From Patescibacteria group bacterium (lineage in GTDB: Bacteria > Patescibacteriota > Microgenomatia > UBA1406 > GWC2-37-13), in NCBI GenBank assembly GCA_026004455.1, contig BPJE01000003.1:62001-126000 (forward strand): DNA of 64,000 bases. Reading direction: 5' to 3'. The notes under the pieces are model-generated. The model was not told the DNA's origin. It saw only the letters and a program-made list of their open reading frames with translations, and made no database searches. This document shows, in pieces, positions 63,225-64,000 of this stretch. The position numbers and the translations under genes are program-made. The first letter of the stretch is position 1. Every line of letters begins with the position of its first letter.

Positions 63225-64000
63225 ATGGATGGGATAAAAACCATTAATGAATTACCTAAAACAAGTGCTACCACTATAAAAAAATTCAAAAAACTTGGTA
63301 TTAATAATTATTTTGATTTAATAAATTATTTTCCTTTTCGTTATGAGAATTACTCAATAATCTCAAAAATTGGTCTTTTACAAGAAGGAGAAATTGTAAC
63401 AATTACCGGAAAAATCATTGATAAAAAAAATCAAATAATAAGATCAAGATTATCTTTACAAATTTTTTTATTAGCTGATGAAACAGGACAAATTGAAATT
63501 AATTTTTATAATCAACCATATCTATTAAATTTATTTAAAAAAGATCAAATAGTCAGTGTTGCTGGAAAAATTGAACGTTATGGAAGAAAACTAAGTTTAA
63601 AACCACAAGAGTTTGAAATAGGGGAGAGTAAAATTCATACTGGCAGAATTATTCCTATATATCCTGAAAAAAATGGTCTTTCTTCAAAAATAATTAGAGA
63701 AAAAATTTATTATGCCTTAAATTATCCTCCTGATGAATTCTTACCTCAAGAGATAATAAAATATAATCAGTTACTCGATGAAATTAATGCTTATAAACAA
63801 ATTCATTTTCCATCATCAAAAACACAACTTTTAAAAGCCAAAGAAAGATTAAGTTTTGATGAGTTATTTTTAATTCAACTTTCTTCATCGCTTGTAAAAG
63901 AAAACTGGAAAAAAGAAGTTGTTAGTAAAAAATTTATTTTTAATAAAGAAATCGATAACAAGCTTAAAAGTTTTATTGATAATTTACCATTTAAGTTAAC
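63225..64000 (+). CDS. recG: ATP-dependent DNA helicase RecG, N-terminal part (partial)
   Basis: The first 258 codons are in the window; the frame is open to the edge. MDGIKTINELPKTSATTIKKFKKLGINNYFDLINYFPFRYENYS is the RecG N-terminus (helix-hairpin-helix-like, LP-YF-P-RY-D). The wedge OB domain follows: GEIVTITGKIIDKK, LADETGQIEINFYNQPYLLNLFKKDQIVSVAGKIERYGRKLSLKPQEFEI, then IIPIYPEKNGLSSKIIREKI and AKERLSFDELFLIQL. RecG remodels stalled replication forks. The helicase motor lies outside the window. Confidence 0.9.
   Translation, partial: MDGIKTINELPKTSATTIKKFKKLGINNYFDLINYFPFRYENYSIISKIGLLQEGEIVTITGKIIDKKNQIIRSRLSLQIFLLADETGQIEINFYNQPYLLNLFKKDQIVSVAGKIERYGRKLSLKPQEFEIGESKIHTGRIIPIYPEKNGLSSKIIREKIYYALNYPPDEFLPQEIIKYNQLLDEINAYKQIHFPSSKTQLLKAKERLSFDELFLIQLSSSLVKENWKKEVVSKKFIFNKEIDNKLKSFIDNLPFKL

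Overview
The window is very AT-rich, gene-dense bacterial DNA using the standard code (UGA acts as stop). It most resembles a streamlined Candidate Phyla Radiation (Patescibacteria) genome, possibly of the Microgenomates group. The reasons are compact versions of house-keeping proteins (ThrRS without TGS, PheT without its tRNA-binding OB domain, trigger factor without its PPIase domain, a 72-residue ATP synthase delta), ten tRNAs with no encoded CCA, a 23S rRNA unlinked from 16S and 5S, and start codons that mostly sit 4-13 nt after a TATAAT-like -10 box, which implies leaderless mRNAs. The lineage is an inference from these traits, not from a search.

Layout. 1-6.4 kb: the tail of ftsZ, ileS, a rodA-like gene, rplU, rpmA, an HTH-only ParB relative, lepB and tRNA-Val. 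6.4-16.7 kb: a surface polysaccharide region with a GT-C enzyme, a secreted propeller-lipase protein, GT2 and GT4 glycosyltransferases, a GT2-flippase fusion, an O-antigen ligase/polymerase-like protein and an Ig-like membrane protein. 16.7-19.2 kb: three tRNAs, a LysM protein, lemA and htpX. 19.2-25 kb: a repeat-filled spacer, murT-gatD (lipid II amidation) and dnaE. 25-31.2 kb: a complete F1Fo ATP synthase operon in canonical order. 31.3-36.6 kb: topA, pyrG, rplS, a YraN-like gene and a TM-helix channel-like gene. 36.65-40.6 kb: three tRNAs, ppsA and a degenerate enolase homologue. 40.6-45.9 kb: ruvA and ruvB (both broken by single-base homopolymer insertions), tRNA-Ala plus an orphan 23S rRNA, then ruvC. 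45.9-54.3 kb: a pfkB kinase, a holA-like gene, a phosphohexomutase, a frameshifted membrane protein, two lysozyme-like paralogues, an anchored methyltransferase, a conserved-looking hypothetical and a short trigger factor. 54.5-60.4 kb: tRNA-Val and the classical thrS-infC-rpmI-rplT-pheS-pheT cluster, with pheT frameshifted. 60.4-64 kb: a class A PBP, a 36-residue membrane peptide and the start of recG.

The genes form two coherent blocks: the basic information-processing and energy core, and the envelope (RodA-like, PBP1A, MurT/GatD, lysozyme-like hydrolases, LysM and a polysaccharide region probably displayed on the cell surface).

The most unusual signals are: (1) hairpins with variable, compensating stems but an invariant GTTTTA loop, found in several 23S rRNA helices and, inverted, in intergenic repeats; (2) six frame disruptions, all one extra base in a homopolymer; (3) an attenuator-like terminator and a palindrome over the -10 box in front of a lysozyme-like gene; (4) a catalytically stripped enolase beside ppsA; and (5) a glycosyltransferase-flippase fusion.
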